Notes under the pieces: generated by a model
The model's database searches: none
Seen by the model: the letters and a program-made list of their open reading frames with translations, nothing else
What the model was told of the DNA's origin: nothing
In this document: positions 25,465-33,957 of the stretch, in pieces
Numbering within the stretch: the stretch's first letter is position 1
How the letters are laid out: each line of letters opens with the position of its first letter
Source: Rhodovulum euryhalinum
GTDB lineage: Bacteria > Pseudomonadota > Alphaproteobacteria > Rhodobacterales > Rhodobacteraceae
Direction of reading: 5' to 3'
Assembly: GCF_004342445.1 (NCBI RefSeq)
Contig: NZ_SLWW01000008.1
Location: 52,667 to 116,666, forward strand
Length of the DNA: 64,000 nucleotides
Made by a program: the position numbers and the translations under genes

Positions 25465-26907
25465 TTACCGCGCGAGCTTCATCTTGACGTATTTCGGATC
25501 GAGATAATCGTGGAGGCCCAGCGACCCGCCCTCGCGGCCCATCCCGCTTTCCTTGATGCCGCCGAAGGGGGCTTCGGCGGTGGCGAGCAGCATCTCGTTC
25601 ACGCCGATCATGCCGCATTCGAGGTCTTCGTAGGCTTTCGTCGCCGTGGTCAGGTCATTCGAGAAGACGTAGCCCGCCAGCCCGAAGGGCAGCGAGTTCG
25701 CCCGTTCCATCACCTCGTCATAGGTGCGGAAGGGGGTGATGGGGGCGATGGGGCCGAAGGGTTCCTCGCGCATCACGCGGGCGTCGTCGGGGACGTGGCC
25801 CAGCACCGTGGGCGCAAAGAAGAAGCCGCGGTTGATGCCCTCGGGGCGGCGGCCGCCGGCGAGGATTTCCGCGCCCCGGTCCACCGCGTCGGCCACGAGG
25901 TCCTGGATGGTCGAGAGGCCGCGGGCATTCGCCATCGGGCCCATCTGCACGCCCTCGTCGAGGCCGCGACCCAGCTTCAGCCCGTTCGCCACCTCGGCGA
26001 AGCGCTTGGAGAACCGGTCGTAAAGGGAGTCGTGGACGTAGAACCGGGTGGGCGAGATGCAGACCTGGCCGCAATTGCGGAACTTGGTGGCGGCGCAGGT
26101 CTCGGCGACTTTCTCGGGGTCGACATCGTCGAAGATCAGCACCGGGCCGTGGCCGCCCAGTTCCATCGACACGCGTTTGACGCCGTCAGCGGCCAGCCGC
26201 AGGATCTCCTTGCCGACGGGGACCGACCCCGTGACCGACACCTTGCGCACGATGGGCGAGGCGATCAGGCGCTCGGCGATCAGGCCGGAATTGCCGGTCA
26301 GGAAGTTGACCGCCCCCGCGGGCACGCCCGCATCGTGGCAGGCGCGGATGAGGGCGGCGCAGGAGGCGGGGGCCTCGCCCGCGGGTTTCACGATGATCGA
26401 ACAGCCCGCGCCGAGGGCGGCGGCGATCTTGCGCGCCGGGAGCAGCGCGGGGAAGTTCCAGGCGCTGAAGGCGGCGACCACGCCCACGGGTTGATGGATC
26501 ACGGCCATGCGGGCATCGGGCGTGCGCGCCTCGATGATCTGGCCGTAGATGCGCTTGGTCTCCTCGGCATACCATTCGAACTGGTCGGCGGCGGCGCCTG
26601 TCTCGCCCCGCGCCTCGGCCAGCGGCTTGCCGGTTTCCAGCGACATCAGCGTGGCGATCTCGTCCACGCGGGCGCGGATCAGGTCCGCCGCGCGGCGCAG
26701 TATCGCGCCGCGCTCCCACGTCCCGGTCTGGCGCCACTGGGCAAAGCCCGCCCTGGCGGCGGCAAGGGCCGCGTCGATATCGGCCTCGGTCGCCACCGCG
26801 ATGGTGCCAAGCTGCTCCTCGGTCGCGGGGTCGTGGACGCCACGGGTCGCCCCGTCGCTGGCCGCGCGCCAGTCGCCGCCGATGAACAGGTCCAGATCGT
26901 GATACAT
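25465..26907 (-). CDS. NAD(P)-dependent aldehyde dehydrogenase (succinate-semialdehyde-dehydrogenase type)
   Basis: A 480-residue class I aldehyde dehydrogenase. The catalytic set is intact: Asn151 in AWNFP, Glu249 in MELGGHGP and the nucleophile Cys283 in NCGQVCIS. The overall pattern (PVGVVAAFSAWNFP, PFGGIKESGMGREGG) resembles succinate- or ketoglutarate-semialdehyde dehydrogenases. The frame is open to 27051, but the ATG at 26907 has GAGGGACAC upstream and lies eight bases after the upstream gene. In this cluster it probably oxidises a semialdehyde released late in the pathway. Confidence 0.9.
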   Translation of the reverse strand: MYHDLDLFIGGDWRAASDGATRGVHDPATEEQLGTIAVATEADIDAALAAARAGFAQWRQTGTWERGAILRRAADLIRARVDEIATLMSLETGKPLAEARGETGAAADQFEWYAEETKRIYGQIIEARTPDARMAVIHQPVGVVAAFSAWNFPALLPARKIAAALGAGCSIIVKPAGEAPASCAALIRACHDAGVPAGAVNFLTGNSGLIAERLIASPIVRKVSVTGSVPVGKEILRLAADGVKRVSMELGGHGPVLIFDDVDPEKVAETCAATKFRNCGQVCISPTRFYVHDSLYDRFSKRFAEVANGLKLGRGLDEGVQMGPMANARGLSTIQDLVADAVDRGAEILAGGRRPEGINRGFFFAPTVLGHVPDDARVMREEPFGPIAPITPFRTYDEVMERANSLPFGLAGYVFSNDLTTATKAYEDLECGMIGVNEMLLATAEAPFGGIKESGMGREGGSLGLHDYLDPKYVKMKLAR

Positions 26908-26914
26908 GTGTCCC

Positions 26915-28813
26915 TCAGATGTTCTGTTGCAGGTAGCGCGACTGGACGTCGTCGACCCAGTTGCCGACATTCCAGCTGCCATAGGCGCCCATTTCCGAAA
27001 TCGGATCGCGCCCGTTGTAGACGGGGATATGGACCAGCGAGAGCCCGTCATGGGCGTGGGCCTGTTGCAGCGCCGCCTCGAGGTCCTTGAGTGAATGGCC
27101 GCCGTAAAGCGCCTTCACCCCCGCGACCGCGGCGGCCATCTTGACGTAGTCGACGGCGACGCTGTCGTTCGTGGCGAATTCCACGCCGTATTGCGCGTAT
27201 TGCAGGCCGGTGATCGCGGCCATCCGGCGGTTGTCGAAGAGCGCGATCATGCCGCGCACCCCATGTTCCACCGCGTCGATCAGCACCTGCGGGTTCATCA
27301 TGAACGACCCGTCGCCGGTGAAGGCGATGGCGTATTTCGGGTCGCGCGCGCCCGCCGCGCCCATCAGCGCCGAGACCGCGAAACCCATATAGGAGGCGCC
27401 GGTTTCGGTGAAGGTTTCGCCCGGCGCGTCATCCTCAACGATCTGGAAGCCGTTGGCCTGCACGTCGCCCGCGTCGAAGAACTTGATGGCATCGTGGGCC
27501 TTGGCGAAACGGGCGACCGCGCCGATGGCGGCGGGCTGGGTGAGGCAGTCGCGCCCGAAGGTCGCGTCGTGCAAGGGCGGCGCCGAGAGGCGGCTTTGCT
27601 TGAAGGCGGTCCATTCGGCTTTCTTGGCGGCGCAGGCGGCGAGCCACTCGGGCCGCTCGGCCCGTTCGGTGGCGGCGATCAGGCGCTCGGCCACCGCGCC
27701 CACGTCGCCGGGCAGGCAGATGGTGTTGGCGTAGTGGCTGACATCGTCCAGATCGCCGTTGATGTTGATGACAGCGCGCGCGTTCGGATAGCCCACGCCC
27801 GAGCAATCGGCCTGGCAGACGCCGCGGGAGCCCGCGAAGATCACCAGGTCGGCCTCTTCCATCGCGAAATTGCCGCTGATCGAGCCCTTGGAGCCGCCCA
27901 CATGCATGTTCTGCGGATGCGCGTCGGGCAACACGCCGGTGGAGCCGGGCGACAGGACCACCGCCGCGCCCAGGTGTTCGGCCAGCCGCCGGATCGCCCC
28001 GGGCGCGCCGCGGGTGCCGCCACCGGCCTTGATCACGGGGCGTTCGGCTTTCGCCAGCAGCTCCCCTGCCCGCTCGAACACGCCGCTGCCGCCCGCGGGG
28101 GCCATGCGCGGCACGTCCAGCCGGCCAGGCAGCGTGGCGAGGTTCAGTTCGGCCTGCTGCGGCTGGGTGTTGATCGGCAGAAGGATGTAGAACGGCCCGG
28201 CCTTGTAGGGGTGATGGGTGCAGGCGGTGCCGCGGCGCAGGCATTCGCGCAAGGCTTCGGGCGTGTGGAGCGTGTAGGACTGGCCCATCAGCGCGGTGAT
28301 CCGGCCGAACATGCCCTGTTCGGGCTTGGGCACCTGCTGCATGTTGTAGCCCTCGCCCCGGGTCGTCTCGTCGCCGTAGATGTGGTAGACGCCGATGCCG
28401 TTCGAGGCGGCCGCGAGCGAGCCCGCCATCGCCTGCAGCGCGCCCGGCCCGATCGACGTGACCACGGCGGGGGTTTCGCCGTAGACCCAGGCGTGCGCCG
28501 TGGCGGCATGTGCCATCTCGACCTCGTTGCGGCAGTGGATCACGCTGACCTGCCCCTCCTCGGCATAGACGCGCAGCACGTTGCCCAGATCGGTCGAGCC
28601 ATGGCCGAAGATCGCGAAGAAGGTGCGCACCCCCTGCCGCAACAGGCCCAGCACCAGCCCCTCGGACAGCGTCAGCGTGGCCTGCGCGGGCAGGCGGCCG
28701 GCGGCCAGCGCCTGGGCGACGCCCCCGGATTCGGCCAGCGCGCGGGCACGCTCGCGCATCTGGGCCTCAAGGGGCGTATCGGGGCGGTCATTCGGATGGG
28801 GTGACTGAAGCAC
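26915..28813 (-). CDS. Thiamine diphosphate-dependent enzyme, IolD-like (acetolactate synthase superfamily)
   Basis: A 632-residue ThDP enzyme. Features shared with IolD (cyclic 1,2-dione hydrolase of inositol catabolism) are IFGHG near residue 68, RNEVEMAHAA near 95 with the catalytic Glu97, TSIGPGA near 119, and a C-terminal YGSWNVG. GDGSFMMN is the Mg-ThDP-binding block. It starts within the last 26 bases of the TctA gene; an ATG at 28759 is an alternative. IolD cleaves a C-C bond in a cyclic diketone, so a ring-opening step is inferred. Its substrate could still be acyclic. Confidence 0.82.
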   Translation of the reverse strand: MLQSPHPNDRPDTPLEAQMRERARALAESGGVAQALAAGRLPAQATLTLSEGLVLGLLRQGVRTFFAIFGHGSTDLGNVLRVYAEEGQVSVIHCRNEVEMAHAATAHAWVYGETPAVVTSIGPGALQAMAGSLAAASNGIGVYHIYGDETTRGEGYNMQQVPKPEQGMFGRITALMGQSYTLHTPEALRECLRRGTACTHHPYKAGPFYILLPINTQPQQAELNLATLPGRLDVPRMAPAGGSGVFERAGELLAKAERPVIKAGGGTRGAPGAIRRLAEHLGAAVVLSPGSTGVLPDAHPQNMHVGGSKGSISGNFAMEEADLVIFAGSRGVCQADCSGVGYPNARAVININGDLDDVSHYANTICLPGDVGAVAERLIAATERAERPEWLAACAAKKAEWTAFKQSRLSAPPLHDATFGRDCLTQPAAIGAVARFAKAHDAIKFFDAGDVQANGFQIVEDDAPGETFTETGASYMGFAVSALMGAAGARDPKYAIAFTGDGSFMMNPQVLIDAVEHGVRGMIALFDNRRMAAITGLQYAQYGVEFATNDSVAVDYVKMAAAVAGVKALYGGHSLKDLEAALQQAHAHDGLSLVHIPVYNGRDPISEMGAYGSWNVGNWVDDVQSRYLQQNI

Positions 28814-30320
28814 TTGCCTTGTCCTCCGTTCTGCGGGCGGAAAGCGTGGCGCGGGTGGCGCGGACGACCTGGGTGCCGACGATCAGCACCGCGAGGCCCA
28901 GGAACACGGCGGCGGGAAGGGATCCGACGAAGACCGACGGATCGCCTTCGGACAGGATCATGGCGGTGCGGAACTCGCGCTCGATCGCGGGGCCAAGCAC
29001 GAGGCCCAGGATGATCGGCGTCAGCGGGATGCCGACCCGCATCAGCCCGTAGGCCATGGCCCCCAGCACCGCGACCGAGATCACGTCGAAGACCGAGTTG
29101 CGGATCGCGAAGGCGCCATAGGCGCACATGATGATGATCCCGACCGCCAGAAGGTGGGCGGGCACGCGCAGCACCTGCACGAAGAAGCGGATGCCCAGAA
29201 GCTGGATCGCGACGACCGAGACATAGGCCACGATGATGGCAAGGTAGATCTGGTAGATCTCGCCGGGGTTCTGGATGAACAGCATGGGCCCCGGGATCAG
29301 ACCGTGGATCAGCAGCCCCGACAGCAGGATCGCGGTGGCCGGGTCCCCGGGGATGCCCAAGGACAGCAGCGGGATCATCGCGCCCCCCGTCACCGCGTTG
29401 TTCGCGGTTTCGGGCGCGACGACGCCCGCCATCTCGCCCTTGCCGAAGCGTTCGGGGCGTTTCGAGGATTTCTGCGCATGGGCATAGGCCAGGAACGCCG
29501 CGATCGGCCCGCCCGTGCCGGGGATCGCGCCGATGCCCGTGCCCAGCAGCGCGCAGCGCAGCATCAGCCAGAAATCCCGCAGGATGTCGCGGATGGTGGG
29601 CAGTTCGGCGCGGACATCGGCCACCGCCTCGATCCGGCGACCGCCGGTGTAGTGGTCGACAAAGGCGTCGATCACGTGCGGCACGGCGAAAAGCGCGATC
29701 ATGGCGACCAGCAGGCTGATGCCCTGCTGCATCACCACCGTGCCGAAGGTCAGCCGCTGCACGCCCTCCATCTCGTCGATGCCGATGGTCATCACCATCA
29801 GCCCCAGCACACCCGCGATCAGCCCCTTGACCAGCGATTTCTGCGCCAGCCCGCAGATCGTCGACAGCCCGAAGACCAGCAGGCCGAAGGTCTCGGCCGG
29901 GCCGAAGCGCAGCGCCAGTTTCGCCACCATGTCGACCGAGACGACCATCACGATCAGGCTGACGATGCCGCCGAAGGCCGAGGCCACGACCGCCGTGCCC
30001 AGCGCCAGCGACGCCTTGCCCCGGCGCGTCAGCGGATAGCCGTCCAGCACCGTCGCCGCCGCCGAGGGCGTCCCGGGGATGCCCAGCAGGATCGCCGGGA
30101 CCGAGCCCCCGGTCATGCCGCCGATATAGGTGCCGAGCAACAGCCCGATGGCCGGCGCGGTCTCCAGCGAAAAGGACATCGGCACCACCAGCGCCATGGC
30201 CACCGTGAAGGTCAGCCCCGGGATCGCCCCGAAGATCACCCCCAGAAGCGTGCCCGCCAGGACCGCCAGAAGGGCCGCGGGCGCAAGCGCCACCTGGGCT
30301 GCGGTCAGCAAGAGGTCCAT
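28788..30320 (-). CDS. Tripartite tricarboxylate transporter large permease, TctA family (TTT set 2)
   Basis: A 510-residue membrane protein with the paired TctA motifs: GAIPGLTFT near residue 31 and GAIPGTGGP near residue 261, plus a VAPETANNAVTGG loop. About 12 helices are expected. Its 3' end overlaps the start of the IolD-like gene by 26 bases, which links transport to catabolism in one transcript. The gap to TctB (30321-30375) contains a G/C hairpin. Confidence 0.93.
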   Translation of the reverse strand: MDLLLTAAQVALAPAALLAVLAGTLLGVIFGAIPGLTFTVAMALVVPMSFSLETAPAIGLLLGTYIGGMTGGSVPAILLGIPGTPSAAATVLDGYPLTRRGKASLALGTAVVASAFGGIVSLIVMVVSVDMVAKLALRFGPAETFGLLVFGLSTICGLAQKSLVKGLIAGVLGLMVMTIGIDEMEGVQRLTFGTVVMQQGISLLVAMIALFAVPHVIDAFVDHYTGGRRIEAVADVRAELPTIRDILRDFWLMLRCALLGTGIGAIPGTGGPIAAFLAYAHAQKSSKRPERFGKGEMAGVVAPETANNAVTGGAMIPLLSLGIPGDPATAILLSGLLIHGLIPGPMLFIQNPGEIYQIYLAIIVAYVSVVAIQLLGIRFFVQVLRVPAHLLAVGIIIMCAYGAFAIRNSVFDVISVAVLGAMAYGLMRVGIPLTPIILGLVLGPAIEREFRTAMILSEGDPSVFVGSLPAAVFLGLAVLIVGTQVVRATRATLSARRTEDKASASVTPSE

Positions 30321-30375
30321 GGGTTCCTTCCCGTCGTTGAACGGCGGGCCCCGGGATGCGGGCCCCGCCGCGCGT

Positions 30376-30888
30376 TCAGAAGAGCGATATCCAGGTGCCC
30401 CGCGGCATGTAGGCGCCGAGCACCTGACCGAAGGCGAGCCACGCGCCCACCGCGATCCCCAGCGCCATGCCCGCCACGATCAGAGGGCGGCGTTCGCCGA
30501 GGACGACCACCAGCGTCGCCGCCACGGTCAGCGCGGTCGCGGGCAGGAAGCCGATCTTCTGCATCAGCACGCCGTAGACCGCGATGATACCGCAGACCGC
30601 CGCGACCAGCCCGAGCCGCAACCCGGTCGAGACCGTGGCGCCCGCGGGCGGGTCGTCGTCCTCGGCGTCCGCGGGCGGGGGACTGCCGCGCAACCCCCGG
30701 CCGAACAGCACCGCCGACAGCACCGCCAGCGCGACCCCGAGCCAGAACGGAAAGGCTCGGGGCCCGATGCCGTCGAAGCCCGGCGGCACCGTCCGCCAGA
30801 CCGTCGCCGTCCAGGCCAGCGCGAACAGCAGAAGGATGCCCCCCGCGATCAGGTCCAGGCGGCGGCTCTGGTCGGGCTCCGCGCTCAT
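30376..30888 (-). CDS. Tripartite tricarboxylate transporter small permease, TctB family (TTT set 2)
   Basis: A 170-residue protein with four hydrophobic helices and the TctB pattern of a first helix, a GPRAFPFWLG loop near residue 42 and a helical pair at the end. It begins four bases after the TctC gene and precedes TctA, so all three transport subunits are present. A short hydrophilic linker between helices 2 and 3 is Asp/Pro-rich, as is common. Confidence 0.87.
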   Translation of the reverse strand: MSAEPDQSRRLDLIAGGILLLFALAWTATVWRTVPPGFDGIGPRAFPFWLGVALAVLSAVLFGRGLRGSPPPADAEDDDPPAGATVSTGLRLGLVAAVCGIIAVYGVLMQKIGFLPATALTVAATLVVVLGERRPLIVAGMALGIAVGAWLAFGQVLGAYMPRGTWISLF

Positions 30889-30892
30889 CGGA

Positions 30893-31855
30893 TCACTGCG
30901 CCTTGAGGCCGAGCTGGCCCATCAGGTCCGCGATCGTCCTGTCGTCGCGGGCGATCAGCTCGCCGAAGGCGGCGTGATCGGCATAGTCGACCTCGAAGCC
31001 GATGGTCTGCGCGGCGGCCTTGAACTCCTCGCTTTCGGTGGCCATCTTCGCGGCCTCCTCCAGCTTGGCGACCGTCTCGGGTGGCGTGCCCGCGGGCGCG
31101 GCCAGGCCCCGCCACATCACCAGATCCAGGCCCTCGGCCCCGCTTTCGGCGCAGCTCGGCACGTCGGGCAGTTGCGATATCCGCTTGGCCGAGGTGACGC
31201 ACAGGATCTTGAGCGTGCCCGCCTCGTGGTGCGAGATGAACTGGCCCGGCCATTGCAGCGCGGCGTCCAGACGGCCTGCGATCAGCTCGACCGGCGCGCG
31301 GCCCTGGTCATAGGGGACGTGCACGGCCATGTCCGACAGCCCCACCGCGGCGAGGATCGCCTCGGTCGACAGGTGCGTGAACGACCCCTTGCCCGAGGCC
31401 CCGACCTTCAGCTTGGCGCCGCTCGCCTTGATGTCGGCGGCCATGTCGGCCAGCGAATCCCAGCCGGAATCGGCACGCACCGCAAAGGCCGGCACCTCGA
31501 CCGAGATCTTGGCGATGGGCTGGAACGCGGTATGGTCGAAGCCGATCTTGCCGCCGTGATAGCTGGTGCTGATCGAGTTCGAGTTCCAGACGATGTTGTA
31601 GCCGTCCGCGGCCGTGCCGTGGACATGCTGATAGCCGACCGCCCCGCCGCCGCCGGTGCGCGCGACCGGCACCACAGGTTCGGGCATGTGCTTGGACATC
31701 AGGTCCGCCAGCAACTGCCCGATGGTCTGGGCGGTGCTGCCGAACAGGATGGTCATCTCGACCGGCTTTTCCGGAAACTCGGCCCGGGCCGGGGCCGCAA
31801 GGCCCACGGCCATCGCCGCCGACACAAGGACGGACGCGAAAATCCCCTTCGTCAT
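30893..31855 (-). CDS. Tripartite tricarboxylate transporter periplasmic binding protein, TctC family (TTT set 2)
   Basis: A 320-residue binding protein with a clean signal peptide (cleavage near ARA/EFP, residue 26). The TctC ligand-loop pattern is ILFGSTAQT near residue 36 and RTGGGGAVGYQ near residue 65. AGGGAGGAG precedes the ATG at 31855. It sits directly downstream of the isomerase/epimerase gene inside the catabolic cluster, so its ligand is probably the pathway substrate. A carboxylate group is likely but not proven. Confidence 0.91.
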   Translation of the reverse strand: MTKGIFASVLVSAAMAVGLAAPARAEFPEKPVEMTILFGSTAQTIGQLLADLMSKHMPEPVVPVARTGGGGAVGYQHVHGTAADGYNIVWNSNSISTSYHGGKIGFDHTAFQPIAKISVEVPAFAVRADSGWDSLADMAADIKASGAKLKVGASGKGSFTHLSTEAILAAVGLSDMAVHVPYDQGRAPVELIAGRLDAALQWPGQFISHHEAGTLKILCVTSAKRISQLPDVPSCAESGAEGLDLVMWRGLAAPAGTPPETVAKLEEAAKMATESEEFKAAAQTIGFEVDYADHAAFGELIARDDRTIADLMGQLGLKAQ

Positions 31856-31962
31856 CGTGGTTCTCCTCCCTCTCGAAATGCCGCTTGGCGCGGCGTGCGG
31901 CAGTCCTCCACTGCCAGTTCATTCTGCGGCTCGCCCCTCCCGCGGGCGACCCGTCCCTTTGG

Positions 31963-32895
31963 TCAGTCTGGTCGCTGGGACAGCGCCCAGGCGTCGCGGA
32001 TCACCCGCTTGGCGTTGGCCATGATCACCTCGGAGACCTCGCCGGCCAGCACGGGCCGCACCTCGGCGCTGACCACCGGGCGCACGGGCTTGTCGAAGAA
32101 GCCGACCTTGCGAAGCTCCCTGAAGAAGGTCACGACCTCGGGCGTATCCGTCTCGCCGCCGGGGATGCCGAAGCGGGGCTGGATGTCGCCATAGGCGGGG
32201 TGCGACTTGTCGCGGAAGGCGCAGTTGCCCAGGTGCACGGCGTCCAGCCACTCGGCCATGAGGGGAATGCTTTCCTCGGGCTTTTCGTCGAGCAGCGGGA
32301 AATGGCTGAGATCGGTCAGCAGGCCGAAATTCGGGTAGTCCGGGCGAATGGCCTTGGCGATGTCCACCGCATCCCCCACCGGGCCGATCAGGTTCTTCTT
32401 GTCGATGCCGCGGTCGAAGATCTTCAGCGTGAAGGCCAGCCCGTCCTTCTCCTCGGCCGCGTAGTCAAGGATCTGGTGCAGCGAGTCGATCAGCAACTTC
32501 TTGGCCTCGTCGCGCTTGGCGTCGCCCGGGTCCTTGCCGGCGATCAGGCGGACCACCTCGGCGCCGAGCTGGCGCGCCTCGTCCACCGCGCTCTTGATCT
32601 CCTGCACCGCCTTGGCACGTTCGCCCGTGTCGAAATGGTTGAGGTTCAGCTTGTTGGTCAGCGATTTCGGCTGGGTGGCATAGGCGACCGACAGGTGGCT
32701 CTGGTCCAGCAGGTGACGGGCGGTGTTCCTGACCCGGTAATCCTTCATCCAGCCCACCTCGACGGCGGTCCAGAACTCGTCGGCGCAGATCTTCTCCAGC
32801 GTCTCGACGATGGGCCCCGCGCCCGTCTCGATGCCGGGGAAGGCCTTGAAATGGACGATGCCGACCCGCATCGCGCTGTACATCGAGGTTTCCAT
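31963..32895 (-). CDS. Sugar phosphate isomerase/epimerase family TIM-barrel protein (AP endonuclease 2-like fold)
   Basis: A 310-residue protein of the xylose-isomerase-like TIM barrel superfamily. Visible metal-site candidates include a Glu in AVEVGWMKDY near residue 45, FGLLTDLSHFPLL near residue 203 (Asp and His) and DAVHLGN near residue 229 (His). The family includes IolE-type inosose dehydratases, hydroxypyruvate isomerases and epimerases, and the sequence alone does not choose between them. The ATG at 32895 has AGGGAGAG upstream and is preferred over 32931. It lies 37 bases before nothing but the next transport genes, within the same operon. Confidence 0.8.
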   Translation of the reverse strand: METSMYSAMRVGIVHFKAFPGIETGAGPIVETLEKICADEFWTAVEVGWMKDYRVRNTARHLLDQSHLSVAYATQPKSLTNKLNLNHFDTGERAKAVQEIKSAVDEARQLGAEVVRLIAGKDPGDAKRDEAKKLLIDSLHQILDYAAEEKDGLAFTLKIFDRGIDKKNLIGPVGDAVDIAKAIRPDYPNFGLLTDLSHFPLLDEKPEESIPLMAEWLDAVHLGNCAFRDKSHPAYGDIQPRFGIPGGETDTPEVVTFFRELRKVGFFDKPVRPVVSAEVRPVLAGEVSEVIMANAKRVIRDAWALSQRPD

Positions 32896-32937
32896 GCTCT
32901 CTCCCTGTCCCTCGTGCCGCCCTCGCGGCACCCCTTG

Positions 32938-33957
32938 CTATTCCGCGGCCTCGCGGGCGGCCGCCGCGCGGGCCTGTTTCTCGGCGATGGCCGCCAGCAC
33001 CTTTTCCGGCGTCGCGGGCAGCGACCGGATGCGCACGCCCACCGCGTCGTGGATCGCGTTGATGATCGCGGGCGCGGTCGGCACCAGCGCGGGCTCGCCG
33101 ATCCCCTTGGCGCCCAGCGGGCTGAGGGGGTCGGGGTCCTCGACCAGGATCGAGGTGATCTCGGGCACGTCCAGCGCGGTCGGCAGGATGTATTTCGCGA
33201 ACCCATGCGTCACCGGATGGCCGTTCGCGGTCTGGTAATCCTCCATCAGCGCCTGGCCCAGGCCCTGCACCACACCGCCCTCGATCTGGCCCTCGACGCC
33301 GCGGGGGTTGATGACCCGGCCCACGTCATGGGCGGCCCAGAGGCCGAGGACCTGCACCTCTCCGGTCACCGTATCGACCTCGACCTCGGCGACCTGGGTG
33401 CCGAAGACATAGGCCTGCCAGGGCGCCCCCGAGCCGTCCTCGGGGTTCAGCCCCGTGCCGTGCGCGGCGAAATGTCCCGCGCCCACCGGCACCACGCCGC
33501 GCCGTTTGCACAGGTCCACCGCCTCGGCCATGGTCATGGCGAGGTTGGTGCCCTCGGCGCGCAACTCGCCGTCGAAGGCGACCAGCGTGCCCGCGTCCAC
33601 CTCCCAATGGGCGGCGATTTCCGCGAACAGCCGGGCCTTCGCCTCGCGGCAGGCGAGCGCCACGGAATTGCCGATCATGTAGGTCTGGCGCGTGGCGCCC
33701 GCATGGGCCGCCTCGGGCGAGCGCGCGGTATCGTTGTCGCCGATGGTCACGTCCTCGGGGCGGATGCCCAGTTCCTCGGCGGCGATCTGGGCGAGCACCG
33801 TCAGGATGCCCTCGCCGATCTCGGTCACGCCGGTCACCACCTTGGCGGTGCCGCCGTCATCCAGTTCCGCCCAGGCGCCGGCGCGGTCCACCGTGGCGGT
33901 CCGCGCGATGCCGTACCAGCTTGCCGCGACGCCGCGGCCGCGCATCTTGCGTTGCAT
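32938..33957 (-). CDS. Molybdenum hydroxylase large subunit, C-terminal part (xanthine dehydrogenase family)
   Basis: A 339-residue protein equal to the second half of a xanthine-dehydrogenase-family molybdopterin subunit. It contains the molybdopterin-binding segments TGVTEIGEG and SPEAAHAGATRQTY, and GAKGIGEPA at 282-290, where Glu288 is the catalytic base. Its ATG overlaps the stop of the upstream gene by one base (TGATG), so the two halves are probably translated in coupled fashion. Split molybdopterin subunits are known in nicotinate dehydrogenase of Eubacterium (NdhL/NdhM). A recent frameshift in a once-fused gene is the alternative. Confidence 0.85.
   Translation of the reverse strand: MQRKMRGRGVAASWYGIARTATVDRAGAWAELDDGGTAKVVTGVTEIGEGILTVLAQIAAEELGIRPEDVTIGDNDTARSPEAAHAGATRQTYMIGNSVALACREAKARLFAEIAAHWEVDAGTLVAFDGELRAEGTNLAMTMAEAVDLCKRRGVVPVGAGHFAAHGTGLNPEDGSGAPWQAYVFGTQVAEVEVDTVTGEVQVLGLWAAHDVGRVINPRGVEGQIEGGVVQGLGQALMEDYQTANGHPVTHGFAKYILPTALDVPEITSILVEDPDPLSPLGAKGIGEPALVPTAPAIINAIHDAVGVRIRSLPATPEKVLAAIAEKQARAAAAREAAE

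Noticed and set aside
23626-27090. A 1154-codon open frame on the plus strand
   Set aside because: It is antisense to the dehydratase and aldehyde dehydrogenase genes, which have intact catalytic residues. The plus-strand product has shadow-like composition.
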